NCBI GenBank assembly: GCA_019426215.1 | Contig: CM033402.1 | Coordinates: 682,001 to 746,000 of the forward strand | Direction of reading: 5' to 3' | DNA length: 64,000 nucleotides | From: Buddleja alternifolia | Taxonomy: Eukaryota; Streptophyta; Magnoliopsida; Lamiales; Scrophulariaceae | Shown: positions 25,315 through 36,896 of the stretch, piece by piece | How the letters are laid out: each line of letters starts with the position of its first letter | How positions within the stretch are numbered: the first letter of the stretch is position 1 | Translations under genes and position numbers: made by a program | The notes under the pieces: model-generated | Databases searched by the model: none | What the model was told of the DNA's origin: nothing | What the model saw: the letters and a program-made list of their open reading frames with translations, nothing else

Positions 25315-27254
25315 CATACTCTTGGCCTAAATAAGTAAATTTATACTTATACGGTCATTATGTCTCGACACATTTTTAATTCTAGACAAACATCACAATG
25401 ACCTAATTTAAGAGAGCATTGAAGGATATAAAATAGAATTTCTCCCCAGCTCTAGGCATTTAGTTGCTTCAAAAGAAGAGAGAATTATTTTTCACAACTT
25501 TACCACCATGCCACTGCTATCTCATCTCATATTGCAATGTAATGGATAAATAACGTGTCCGATAAAAAATAAAAAAATTATGTGTCATTTGCCCAATAAC
25601 TTGCATAGGAGAATGTAATATGAATTTGCCCAATTAGAGCATGCACTAGTCCAAATCGAACCTTGCTTGACATAATTGCTATGTTTGCGCTTAACATACA
25701 TATATAAATATGTATGTTTGAAATCACGCTCAAGTTAAACTCTTACTAAGTTGGCACAGATCAGTCCCCACCTCCATGTGCAATAGTTCTTTCAAGAAAT
25801 CAACTCCCCCAATTTCTCCTCCCCCAAACCACACTATCTTGCTAATAAATCATGCCAGCTAAGTTCATGGAATTTTCATCTTTTTTATTCCTGTGAAAGG
25901 AAAATGTGCTAAAACAAAGGATGAATTTCCTATGATTAATGTCCTTCTCAAGGTAGATCTTCTATCGTTTATTACGTCGCAACATTCAATATATCCCTGT
26001 CCAAGGGAGGCAATTTCCAGATCAAAGACTAGTTTTACTTGGGTGTCTTTTGTAAGGCATCGAAAAGTAAGAAATTATGTCAAAACAAAAGATTCAAAGT
26101 TTTTAACACTAGGATGACACGATAACACGGATTTGGTTGAATTATTGTGCTTGTTTACTATAATAAAAACGACATGGCGTCAATCGTAAATCATGGCACG
26201 AGGGTGACAACAATCACAAGTCAACAAATCAATTAATGAATAAAATTTACCAGAACTGTAGGAGCAAGCATCCTTCTGCCTTATTTTTCCTAGTGGCAAA
26301 CGGCTTTAGCAAATGAAGGTTACCTGTAAAAGACAGAAAATAATCCGTGGCCATGAGGGTGACAGAAATCGTACCAAGAATATTCAGAAATCTCAAGATC
26401 CATCACCTTAAAATAATCTTTTTACCTCGTTCAGGACAGGAAGCTCTGATATTATTTAATTGTCCCTTTTCTGGAGAAAACAAATAAAGAAAGAATTCAG
26501 AATGCACAACTAAATCATTGGATGAAGGCATAATGTAATGAATAGTTCTCAATCCATAATGTACAAGTTCCGCCTGATTAAACTTTAGCCAACTGCTATA
26601 ACAAGAAACAGACCATCTTTTCAACAAGGAAAAATCAGCATCAAACTGAAACAATAGCAGCCCAAATTCTGTAAGGTCACATTGGACTTATCACTCTGCT
26701 TGCTTATGACTAAGCCAAATTAGAGACAAGTGACAACAAAGTTATCACAAAAGAGAAGCAGCCACAATCCCTTTCGATTGACTCGTTATATACTTTACAG
26801 TAATTCAGCTTGCTACCACATAGGTCATCAAGAGAAAATAGTGCTTCCCTGCAACAATAGTAAACGATTAAATCTCAGTTAGATCATTTAATCAACAAGC
26901 TCATCCGTGCCACCTTGGTCGCTAATTAATAAACTTATACATAACAGAATTTTCATGAGACAGACAGAAGACGCACAATAATGAACCAATGCTTAAAGAG
27001 TTTATCCCTCGATAGAATTAGCATAATCACAATTCACAAGAAAGAAGAAATACACCCATTTCTCCCCATATCTAGTGTATACAAAATTAGCAACATTATA
27101 TTGGAAAACAATGGTGCATTAAAATGGAGAAAACAATGGCGTGATTCCGTCATCTTAAGTCCTCAGCATATTTACTTATACCAAGGTCCTTTCAGCATTG
27201 GCCAAAATACATACTCTACAGAGCTGCAGCTTCGAGCTTCTTAAAATACATGAT

Positions 27255-30200
27255 TCACTTGTTTTTTCCACTTCTTTGGTGCCTGTCAAAAATTGGATTC
27301 TCGACTAGATCTTTTGCAGAAGGTCGTCGAACCGGATCAGCATCCATCATGACCTGAATGAATTCAGAAATCAACAGAAACTCAAGAGGCCTATAGCAAA
27401 CGCAAAGCTGTGACAAAAACTAATTCCTAGATGAAATCAAGCATTCTTTTGTGTTTCAACTACAAAGGAAAAAACATTACTTCAAAAGCATTTTACAAAT
27501 TATGCCAGCAATAAGAAATGGTGAATAGATTTCATAATGCCTTATTTCTTCCTTATTGATGCTTCCCAAATTATTTACTTCAAAAATTAATGTTAAGGTG
27601 ATTGTTAACACATCAGAAGCCTACAATTTCATGTACTTTTTTTTATCACAGCACTGGAAGTTAATGTACCTTGATCAAATTCTGAAACTGCAATGAATGG
27701 CCAGGAAGAAGGGCCAATTTTCCTTCTCTAAGATTGAGAAAATGGGACCCTGATTCAGGTAAAGGTGACCCTCGCACTAGCTCATAGATAGAAGCTCCCA
27801 AGGAGAATATATCAACTTTGTCAAGATTATCATAATTTTCGTTCAGGATTTCTTGGGGCATGTAGCGTGCGTCACCTTCCTCAACTGGCAAGCTTTTATT
27901 TATAAGAGTCGCACAACCAAAATCACCAAGCTTATAAACTCCATTTTTTACATAAATATTATCTGGTTTTAAATCTAAGTGAGCTATCCCTCTCCCATGT
28001 ATAAACTGCAATGCCTTAGCAATCTGCAAAAAATCAAGAATCTTACAATATTAAATTTCCAGGGAATAAAGTCACAGTGAAGTGGAAATGAGAAACATTG
28101 AAAGCATCCATTAACAAGAGCACATAAGACATTCATAGAAGAAAATCCCTTAACAGCTAGCAATTCTAAGCACATCATTTAAGTCATCAGGCCAGTGAAA
28201 GCAAATCATAGAAGGATGTGTCATCCAATCTAGAGACACCTATCACCAAGATGAAGGACCTAATGACATCTAATTCTTCCTTCAACCTCCTGAAATAGCA
28301 TATAAGAACTCGCAGTATTTGTATCCAATAGCAACTCAGATGGCTCTTGCTCTTACACTCAAGTGTTCTTACTCAAGGGGGTTCACCATGGGGTCAATCA
28401 GCATTGCTTCACATACTAATAACACAGGCATTATACTTTATAAAGGACACGTGTAAACAAAATACCTAATAGAATCAAAATCATTCACCTGGTGCATTGC
28501 GTCTAAGGCTTCGCCCTCTGTTAATAAGTTAGGTAGTTTATTGATAGATAGGCTGTGATCACATAGCTCCATTTGGATGTAAAGTTGCTCATTTTCAAAC
28601 CAAGAAGAGAAGTAGCCAACTATGTTTTCGTGATACCCTGACAAAAATGGGAAAAAGAGTCTCAGTTTAATAATCTCAACTTTTATAGAGATGATAGGGA
28701 AAAATTAATGCAACTGACCTAAAGCCGCCAAAGATTGAACTTCCATCAAAGCCTTGCGCCTGTTATATGATAAAGTTATACATAGGCTTAACACAAGAGA
28801 AGCATTAATACAAGCATCTGAACAATGAAGGACATACCTTTCTGTATCCTGGTGCAACTGCCTCATGCTATGTTTGACTGCATACATGCAACCATCAATT
28901 CTCTTCAGGACTTTGAAAACATGGCTAAAGTTTCCATTGCCAATTTTCTAAAGATGAAAAACTTAGTTAGAAACAGATAATATTGAACAATCAATGTAAA
29001 GCAGATGTGCCTTGCTTGTCTGATACCTCTATTTCATGGAAATCTGTCCGGTAGCGGGAAAGACCATCACCACCAATCCCTGCCAAGTTAAAACCTGAAG
29101 AAAACAACCCACGTCTATAAAATGCACATATAAAACCTGCAGTCTACAAGAACATATATTCACAAGATACAAAATGCTTCTTCAGTCTAAACAGTGGGTC
29201 ACGTTAACCCAGATGTGTCTTACAGAAAATTGAAAACCAAATCAGTTGAGTAAAAATGAACTGCACCTGCACATCTGGATCTTTGATTGTCAAAAGGATC
29301 AGCATCAAATTCTGATGCATCCTTAAGGTATGGATTCCGTAGGCATGGAGGAGGCATGACTCTACACCGTAAAGCCACAGCAGACTGTGAAACATAACTG
29401 TGTTGTTTTTGCAATTCAGCTGTTTTCTCAGTTTTTATTTCATTTGTTCCTAAAGGATCTTTTGCAAGATCTACCAATAGTTGATGGCGAGAATCAGTTG
29501 ATTCAAGAGCTGCTTCCAAGGTAACATCTGGGAGGATAGTACACTAAAAGCATCAGAAAAATTGGAGAAGCAGACAGGATGGTAAGAATCATTCAGGTAT
29601 CAGCAAGCAGGTGAAAAATAACAATCATAAAAGTTGAGTGGAAAATATCTCTGTTCTAAATATGTTAAACAATGGAGAATCTGATGACATACAGACAACT
29701 TACGCAGAAACATAAAATGGCTAGAAATGCCAGTATTGAGGCAGAGTTTAAATTAAAACCAAACGACAGGCTCAACTAGCTTTGATTTTTTTCTACCATG
29801 TCTAGATTAGATTTTCTCCGAACATGAAATATAGCATGCTATTATCTCAATGAACAGAAATACTGGCAAAATAACAGGAAACTGCATACCATGCCATCAT
29901 CTATAAAGGTATCGATCGAATTTTAAGTGGTACCTAACGCTAAAGAAGCTAAAAAGCTAAACATATCATCTTCTTCGGCTTCAATGCGATATTGGTATCG
30001 ATCGGATTTTAAGAGATAACTGCAAAGTAATTTATACAGTTACTCTCACCTAGTTTTTGCCGTTTGCTCCTAATGGTTTTAATCTTCTCCGGTGACTTCG
30101 GACACGGAATATTCTCCTGCAACATAAGTTCCATTTAATTACAGCACCTAAGATTCAAATCACAAGAAAATCCCCAAATATCAAGCTTACCTTATTCCAG

Positions 30201-30635
30201 TCTAAATTGTTCGGCATAGCAGGAATTTCTGGAGTAATATAATCAGGAGTACTACATACAAAACACCAAAATATCAACCTCAAACAAAAAAAATACCAAA
30301 AAATCAACCTCAAACCAAAAAAAAACAAAAAAAATCTGAAAAAAATAAAAAACAAATTCTTCTCACCAGAAGAAATCTTGACTGAGGATGAAATCCTTGT
30401 CATCGGCGGCATCAACATCGAAATCCAAGGGCAAATTATCAGAACGAGCTTCCGAATCAATAAGCTTTTGAAACCGAGAATTATTCGCCGATTGAATAGG
30501 CAAATTCAACGATACTTGATCCAGCTGCATCGTCAAGTGATTAGCTAGGGTTCCTTTCACCATTATGCTGCAACTCTGCCTCTGTCTCTTCGTATTGCTA
30601 TTCAAATTTCCTCTCCTTGAGCCTTTCCTCTTCAT
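27255..30635 (-). CDS. WEE1: WEE1 protein kinase (CDK-inhibitory kinase)
   Basis: Nuclear kinase that phosphorylates the conserved inhibitory tyrosine of cyclin-dependent kinases; in plants it acts mainly in the replication-stress and DNA-damage checkpoint. Ten exons on the minus strand: 30635-30367, 30251-30191, 30116-30050, 29527-29267, 29094-29027, 28947-28838, 28759-28719, 28637-28489, 28023-27670, 27353-27255. The total is 1,479 nt, or 492 aa; Arabidopsis WEE1 is about 500 aa. Visible features in order: N-terminal FILSQDFFCTPDYITPE, the conserved VALRCRVMPPPCLRNPY region, glycine loop IGNGNFSHVFKV, catalytic lysine in YAVKHS, WFENEQLYIQMELCDHSLS, catalytic loop HLDLKPDN, DFG in GDFGCAT, and the WEE1 signature EEGDARYMPQEIL. 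The start is the first ATG of an open frame (MKRKGSRRG). At 29094 a second in-frame acceptor lies 15 nt downstream, so exon 5 could be 5 codons shorter. No defects are seen. Confidence 0.95.
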
Positions 30636-30760
30636 CAATCGGGATCTCACTTCGTACTTGCAGCTGTATCTATATATTATATATATATATGTACAATTAG
30701 GTGTATCTATATTCTATCTTGGAAATTTTGGAATTTCTACAAATGGTGAAAATAATTCAA

Positions 30761-30768
30761 ATTCGCGC
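30761..30768 (+). promoter_or_regulatory. E2F-like site upstream of WEE1
   Basis: ATTCGCGC fits the E2F/DP consensus WTTSSCSS and lies about 125 bp upstream of the WEE1 ATG, inside a short CG palindrome in otherwise AT-rich DNA. E2F control would suit an S-phase/checkpoint kinase. This is a motif match only. Confidence 0.35.
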
Positions 30769-33700
30769 GCGTTTGCTGAGTGAGTGGGGGAGAATAAATT
30801 AAAAGGTTATGGGGTTTGGGAAAAGGAATCTAGTGTTTCGAGAGTGTAGGGGTTTTGGTGGGCCGCTGTCAAATCAAAGGGTAAATTTGTGTGTCGTATT
30901 ATAAATAGGTAGACGTGCGTGCTTTGGAAGCTTTGCCCGGATATATGGGGTGTTGGTGGATGCGGGTTCCACCCACGCATATTTTAATACTATTTGTGAT
31001 AAATATTTCTCCAAAATTAGACGAGAGCCACCAAATATCATCCGGATATATGGATTACGTCGGGCTGGGTACTAACAGGCTAATAGTGCTAGTAGGCCCA
31101 CAACATTTTTTCAGCATTACAATACCCAATGCGTATGGCTTAAATTTAGAACCCGTTTTGGCCAGATTGATAAGTCAAAATTTGCGGATTTGAGTGAGAG
31201 TATTTTGGATGAGTGTTTCATCTCCTTTTGTACAATTTCAATTGATGTTTTTGTGTTGGTAAATCATGTTTTTGTCAAAATTGAGAATTTAAAAGCCTTT
31301 GTTGTATCGATATTATAAGAATCAATTACTCTATATTTCATTATGCAATAATTGGGTTAAACTCACTTTCGATTCAATCCACCTCAGACTCTTCATGCAT
31401 GTGTCAAATTTTTTAGTCCAAATTATTTGTAAGACATCCTGTTACACGCATAATTATGTGACGAGCATATGTTTTCTCTCTACGTCATGATTTTCTATCT
31501 ATTTACATCTTAACCATATATATGTATATATAGACATACATACATATATATATTTCTCATAGATACGTATGTATAACAAAAAGTGTTCCACGAGTTCTTC
31601 TTGAAGCATTATAGATCCCAGGATGGCAGGAAGGCCCTCATAGTTGGGCTAACAACTTGCTTGCTGAAAAAAGAAAACACCCATGTTCTCGACTGTCTCA
31701 CGTAAAGCCCAATTGTTCACCATAATGGCCCAATCTCCCACGATTGCATACTATACTCACCCCTCAACCTTATATACGAAAGGTAGATTTTCTATAGATA
31801 CTTTACCCATAATATACTTGCCAAAAAAAAAAAAACCATATTATAAAAAAAACTAGATATAACCCCGTGCCAAGGCACGGGATACTGAATATCTAAAAAA
31901 ATATTTAATAATATATATCTATCATTACATAATTTATTTATATATAATCTACAAAAAGGCGTCGTACATTATTGGCAAATTTAACAAAGAAAATATTAAA
32001 AGATAAAGTGAGAGGTAACCATCATCATTATAATAAGTTGACTCAATTTTGTTAGTTATCATTGAAAAATTAAAAAGAGGAAAAAGAACAAAATAAAAGA
32101 CACTTTAGGTAATTTGGACTTCAATAATTATGATGAAGAGGATTTTATAATAATTATATTGAATTAAAAATCCTCAATTGCTACGTTGAAGAAAGTCAAA
32201 ATATATTGTCATATATTGATATGCATGGGTGAAAATTGAGAGCAAATGTATTTATCATGTAAAATTGAAAAGGAAAAAAATTATAAACAGAAAAATAAAC
32301 GAAAGAGATTACCAAATTAACAGTTACATAATTCATTCTTTTTTCAAAGTACTTGATATTTCAAAAGTTTATAAAGTTGATATTTATTCCGAAAAGTGCT
32401 ACTATAATTAATTTTACACATAAATATGGAGTCTAAGCAAGATAAATGTTGCTAAAAATTTTGGTGGAGCTTTATAAGTTGTGAACGTTGATTGAAAATT
32501 AAAACATGGATATGATTTGAATTTGAATAAAAGCTTAAACTTTGGCATGATAATAAAGCTAGAAACGGAATTAAGTAAATATATAGTAAAATATTTAAAA
32601 CTTGATTTTTATTAGGAAATCAGTTTGATTTATGATTTGGGGAATATATGGTGAACTAACTAATTAGGATAGACTAATGGATACCATATGAAATTTGAAT
32701 AATAAAAGAAATTTCAAAGAATTCACCAATCAAAAAATTTCTTGATAAATGAAAAATTCTAAAAAATTGTATTAATGAAATTGATAAACAGTCAATTGCG
32801 GTCAAACACTGCTTTGCTATATATATATATAGATCGATAGAACTATAGAATAAATATACATATATACAAATATATCAAGTAAAAAAAATTGAAGGGTATC
32901 AAAACTATACAGCAAAGCAAAATATGACGAAAACAAACTAAGATAAATTGATCCGATTGAAAAAGAAAATCAAAATCACACATTAAAAAACCACTTTCAA
33001 AACATATAGAATCTCAAAAAAAAAAAATCCAATTTATATATTATGAATGAAAAGCTAAGATAAATAAATTGAAGTGACAAAAATAAAAATAAAAACACAA
33101 ATTAAAAAGTTCATAAATATGATGAATGAAAAACTAATATATATTAGTCAACGTGAAAAAATTGACGCAATCACATATTAAATAGATGTAAAAACAGGGT
33201 AAATCTCTAAGATGGCAACAATTGAATATACAAACATAGTAGACGAACTTGGAGAATAATAAACAATAAAATAATAAAAAAACACATATTAAAAGTATAT
33301 AGGTTTCAAAACTTGGTAAAGCTCATAAGTGGAGAAATCCAAGAGCATAAGGAAGAAAAAGAAAACACATTTTTGGCAAAATGACCTACAAAGTTGCAAC
33401 TGGAATATGATATATGTGCGTGTTATATGGAAAGAAAAGAAAGATAAAGATTTAAAGACACATTCTTTATCACTGAATTAATTGGTAAAAGATTACAAAA
33501 GGAAGATATGAACTTTAAATTAAAAAAGCAATTTCATTTTTTTTTATTCTCCAATAGCACAAATCTCTAAATATTTGAATTAGAAAATAAAAATTACAAC
33601 AATAAACTAAATCCTATTGTTCTCATTACTTCAAAAGTAGTTGTTGTTGCATCATTTTGAAGACTTTCCACAAATAATCTTTATTCCCAAGCTCATAATC

Positions 33701-34727
33701 TTTAATAAAATTGCTACACCTGCGGATATGAAGAAAAAATAGAAATTAGTACAATGCATTAATAATAATAAAAATTATATAATGAGAGATAAATAAATAA
33801 TTTTTTGATGATTTTTCCACAAACTAATATTAGAGTTCTTCAATACCTTATATTCTTGGACCTTGATAAATATAATTATATAAGTATTTGAGTGACTCAT
33901 TTTTCATGTTTTCACCATCATAAAAAGTTTCAATTGACGACTTCAGACAACTGTGTCTTGTATTCGAATCACAATGCACCACCACATAAAGATGAGTTGT
34001 ATTGTTAGATTTTTGAAGGAAAAAAAGAAGTTCAACAACTTATAAGATCAAAACGAAATTTGATACAAAATGAACTTGGTCAATATAATAATACTCATAT
34101 TCATATACTCAATTAACAAACTTCCATTATGCGATAATGGTGCATCATTTAAGCCACCGAGATATATTTTGATGGGCTGATAAGTCGTCTTGTGACTTGA
34201 GTGATTCATTATTTGTGTTTTTGGAAGGTGATTATGAAAATGAAGTGAACTTTTCATTTATAAATAGTACTTTTGGCACAATTTGAAATTTGACTATCAT
34301 AAATTTTTAGATTTCATGAACTCAAACTTTGTTTTGAATTTTTTTTGAGATTTGAAAAATGAATTTTGTTTAAATGAGATTTGATGAGATACGGCTCAAA
34401 ATGGGGGTACTAAGAAAAATCCATGATGACATGTGGCTCAAAATAGTGTACTAAGAAAATATACTTTCTGTTTGAGCCGAATGGATTTTTTAACCATTGA
34501 AAATAATAGGATGCAGGTTTTTCAATTTGAAAATTTGGTAGACTTTGAAATTTGATGGATTCTGTTTAGCCAAATGGATTTTCTTTTTCAATTTCGGTGA
34601 AATTTCTGTACCATATTCCCTTAACCATTAAAAATAATAAGATGCATATTTTTCAAAATTGAAAATTTGGTATAATTTGAAATTTGATACATCACATGTT
34701 TAAAAAAAGAAATCTATTAGTTATTAT

Positions 34728-35897
34728 TAGGGGTGAGTATTGGTTTTGCAAAACCGCCCGAACCGACCGCACCGCACCGAACCGAACCGTTTTTGTCAAT
34801 TTTCTAAGCAAACCGTGGTTTAAAATTTAAATGAAAACCGCACCGCCCTATGCGGTTTGGTTTCAAAATTAGTGTTAAAAAAACCGAACCTAACCGAACC
34901 GCCACCGTCAATATATATATATATATATATTTCTTATTATTCTTTTTTAATTTGAACCTTTAATAAGTTTTACTCGTAATACTATTCATATTTGTAGTTT
35001 TATTTAATATTTGTTATTGAATTGATATGGTTATATCTTTTACATGATTAATAATATGTTGAATCAACATTTGTGCTTGAGATTTTTGAAGTGATAATAT
35101 CTTATAATATTTCAGTGTTCTATTTTTTTTTATATATATATAATAGACACTTGAAGAGTTTTGACGAAAAAAAAATATTATAGATTATATTTATGACATT
35201 TGTTTTATTTAACTATCACAATTATTTGTAATAGCAATGTAGCTTTAGATTTTCCTATTGTTTTATAACCTTATAATACACTTTACAATATCCTTTTGTA
35301 GATTTTACTGCACAAATTTTAATAAACAAACTATTACAACATGTCATTTTTTGTATTAATTGTTTATATACAAATTTCTTGTCCTACTTTCATACAAGTT
35401 AGATTAAGACATTTTCTTATATATAAGTATGTATTTGTTTGATATATTTATATATATATATATAGTAAAATATGTACATATTATATTTATACTCAGTGTA
35501 AAACAAATTTTTATAGTGATATAATACTACTTTTTCCTATTCTAAACGTATGATACTCTTATATAATAATATGTAATGACACTAGTAATTTTTTTTAATG
35601 ATTCATGGAGTTTAATTTTGATAAATGTTTCCCAGGCAAATATTTTCTTAGTTATGAATTATCATTATCTTTTTATTAATTAGTTTAACAAAACTATGAC
35701 AAACATTGTTTGCTTATTTAGTTTCAAAATGTAAAATAACTTGAAAAACCGCCAAACCGCACCGAACCGCACAAAATCGCATAGTCGATTTTGATTTACA
35801 AAACCGCAATTTCAAATTTTATTTCCTCCAAACCGCACTTGGCAATTTGCTTTGACATTAATAAAAAAATCGTAAAACCGAACCACGATCACCCCTA
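34728..35897. mobile_element. non-autonomous hAT-like element with 8-bp target duplication
   Basis: 1,170 bp starting TAGGGGTGAGTATTGG and ending CGATCACCCCTA, flanked by a perfect 8-bp repeat GTTATTAT (34720-34727, 35898-35905). Both subterminal regions carry many CCGAACCG / CCGCACCG hexamer-like repeats in opposite orientation, the kind of array hAT transposases bind. The interior is AT-rich with no open frame. Confidence 0.85.
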
Positions 35898-36102
35898 GTT
35901 ATTATCTTTATCCAAAAAGATGTGAAGTGGTTAAGATTGCTAATTTTTTATTTAAATCTAATATGTATTTAGATTTACTCAATTTTGCTTACGTGGCAAA
36001 ATTGAGCTCAATTAGGTCATCCACATGTGCGCTTACTTGGATGGCCTCAAAGGTTGTATTTTATTATATATAAATTTGCGAGAATTTGATATTTTATGGT
36101 GT

Positions 36103-36500
36103 TTTTTTTATGGAAACTAATGTAATTATCAAATAAATCATCAATACAAGAATGAACAATTACAGCTGAACGAGAATCATCTGAATTACAAATAGAGGGG
36201 AGATGGGAACGGGAAATACAACCAAAATAAGAAACAAAAGAGGTCAATTTTGCAAGGTTGTAAGCAACTTTGTTCCCTAATCGCGAAATTTTATGGAGTA
36301 TCCATGAAAGGTGGAGGATCAAGGTTGCTTTGGCTCTGTCGGAATGCTGACCAAACGGGTGGGAAGGAGTTTCCACATATCATCTCAACCACTTCAAGAG
36401 AAAGTGAAAAGGAAGCTGTCAAAAGGAGTCAAAGCGTTCTAGATCCCGCTAATTTTTGCGGTAGTGGCATCACAAGAGAGGCACGAGGCCATCTGGCCAA
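36103..36500 (-). pseudogene. degenerate LINE 3' end (RNase H-like remnant)
   Basis: Minus-strand open stretch includes LSWILHKISRLGNKVAYNLAKLTSF, resembling the end of the RNase H domain of plant LINEs, followed by a short A-run (TTTTTTT on the plus strand at about 36,103). Its 5' part is missing or unrecognisable. It lies about 400 bp upstream of ATG18a. Confidence 0.5.
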
Positions 36501-36896
36501 AAAGAAAGAGATTCGAATCATCTCTACAAACAAAAGCTAAATATCACAAGCTATAACGTACGAATACAGACACGAAATGATTTTTCATAGTGTCCGTGCA
36601 CTATAGGTCACAAGTATTGTGAACTTTTGTATTTCCTATCTATATTTATATTAAATAAAAAATACAAAATAGAGTATTCCAAATCAAGTGACCTCTCCCT
36701 AAAAAAAATAAAATAAAATCAAGTGACCTCCAAAATCCCAGTCAAATTGGACTCCGTAATCTGTATTTACATACACAAATTACTTCACCAACAACAAATT
36801 ACCCGAGGTTATAACCGTCACTTCACCTCCATCAATCTGTCAGCTCACTCTTCCTCTTCCCTCAATTCTTCTCGTAATTCCATCTACACCCCTTCC

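Larger units (their letters stand above)
20122..27254. other. long gene-poor interval between HAK and WEE1
   Basis: To about 23,330 this is segmental copy B with (TA)n near 20,263-20,296 and an LTR-like repeat. 23,330-25,890 is AT-rich with one MITE and no gene. 25,890-27,250 is less AT-rich and non-repetitive by eye; it may hold WEE1 3' untranslated sequence or an untranslated transcript, but I can define no exon. Confidence 0.5.
30636..36896. other. intergenic DNA between WEE1 and ATG18a
   Basis: The two genes are divergent. 30,636-31,250 includes the WEE1 promoter region. 31,250-34,700 is very AT-rich with no gene; an 18-bp palindrome CCCGTGCCAAGGCACGGG is at 31,864-31,881. An hAT-like element lies at 34,728, a LINE relic at 36,100-36,500, and ATG18a upstream sequence follows. 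Confidence 0.55.

Noticed and set aside
26403..27244. Open frames of 83 and 87 codons behind WEE1
   Set aside because: No recognisable domain or conserved motif; not enough to call a gene.
30915..31193. Open frame of 92 codons upstream of WEE1
   Set aside because: No homology recognised; composition and repeats look intergenic.
31864..31881. 18-bp palindrome as a transcription terminator or operator
   Set aside because: Such bacterial-type signals have no meaning here; similar palindromes are common in plant repeats.
36723..36896. N-terminal extension of ATG18a by 58 codons
   Set aside because: The extended frame begins with GTG and has no ATG; the ATG at 36,897 gives the usual protein length.
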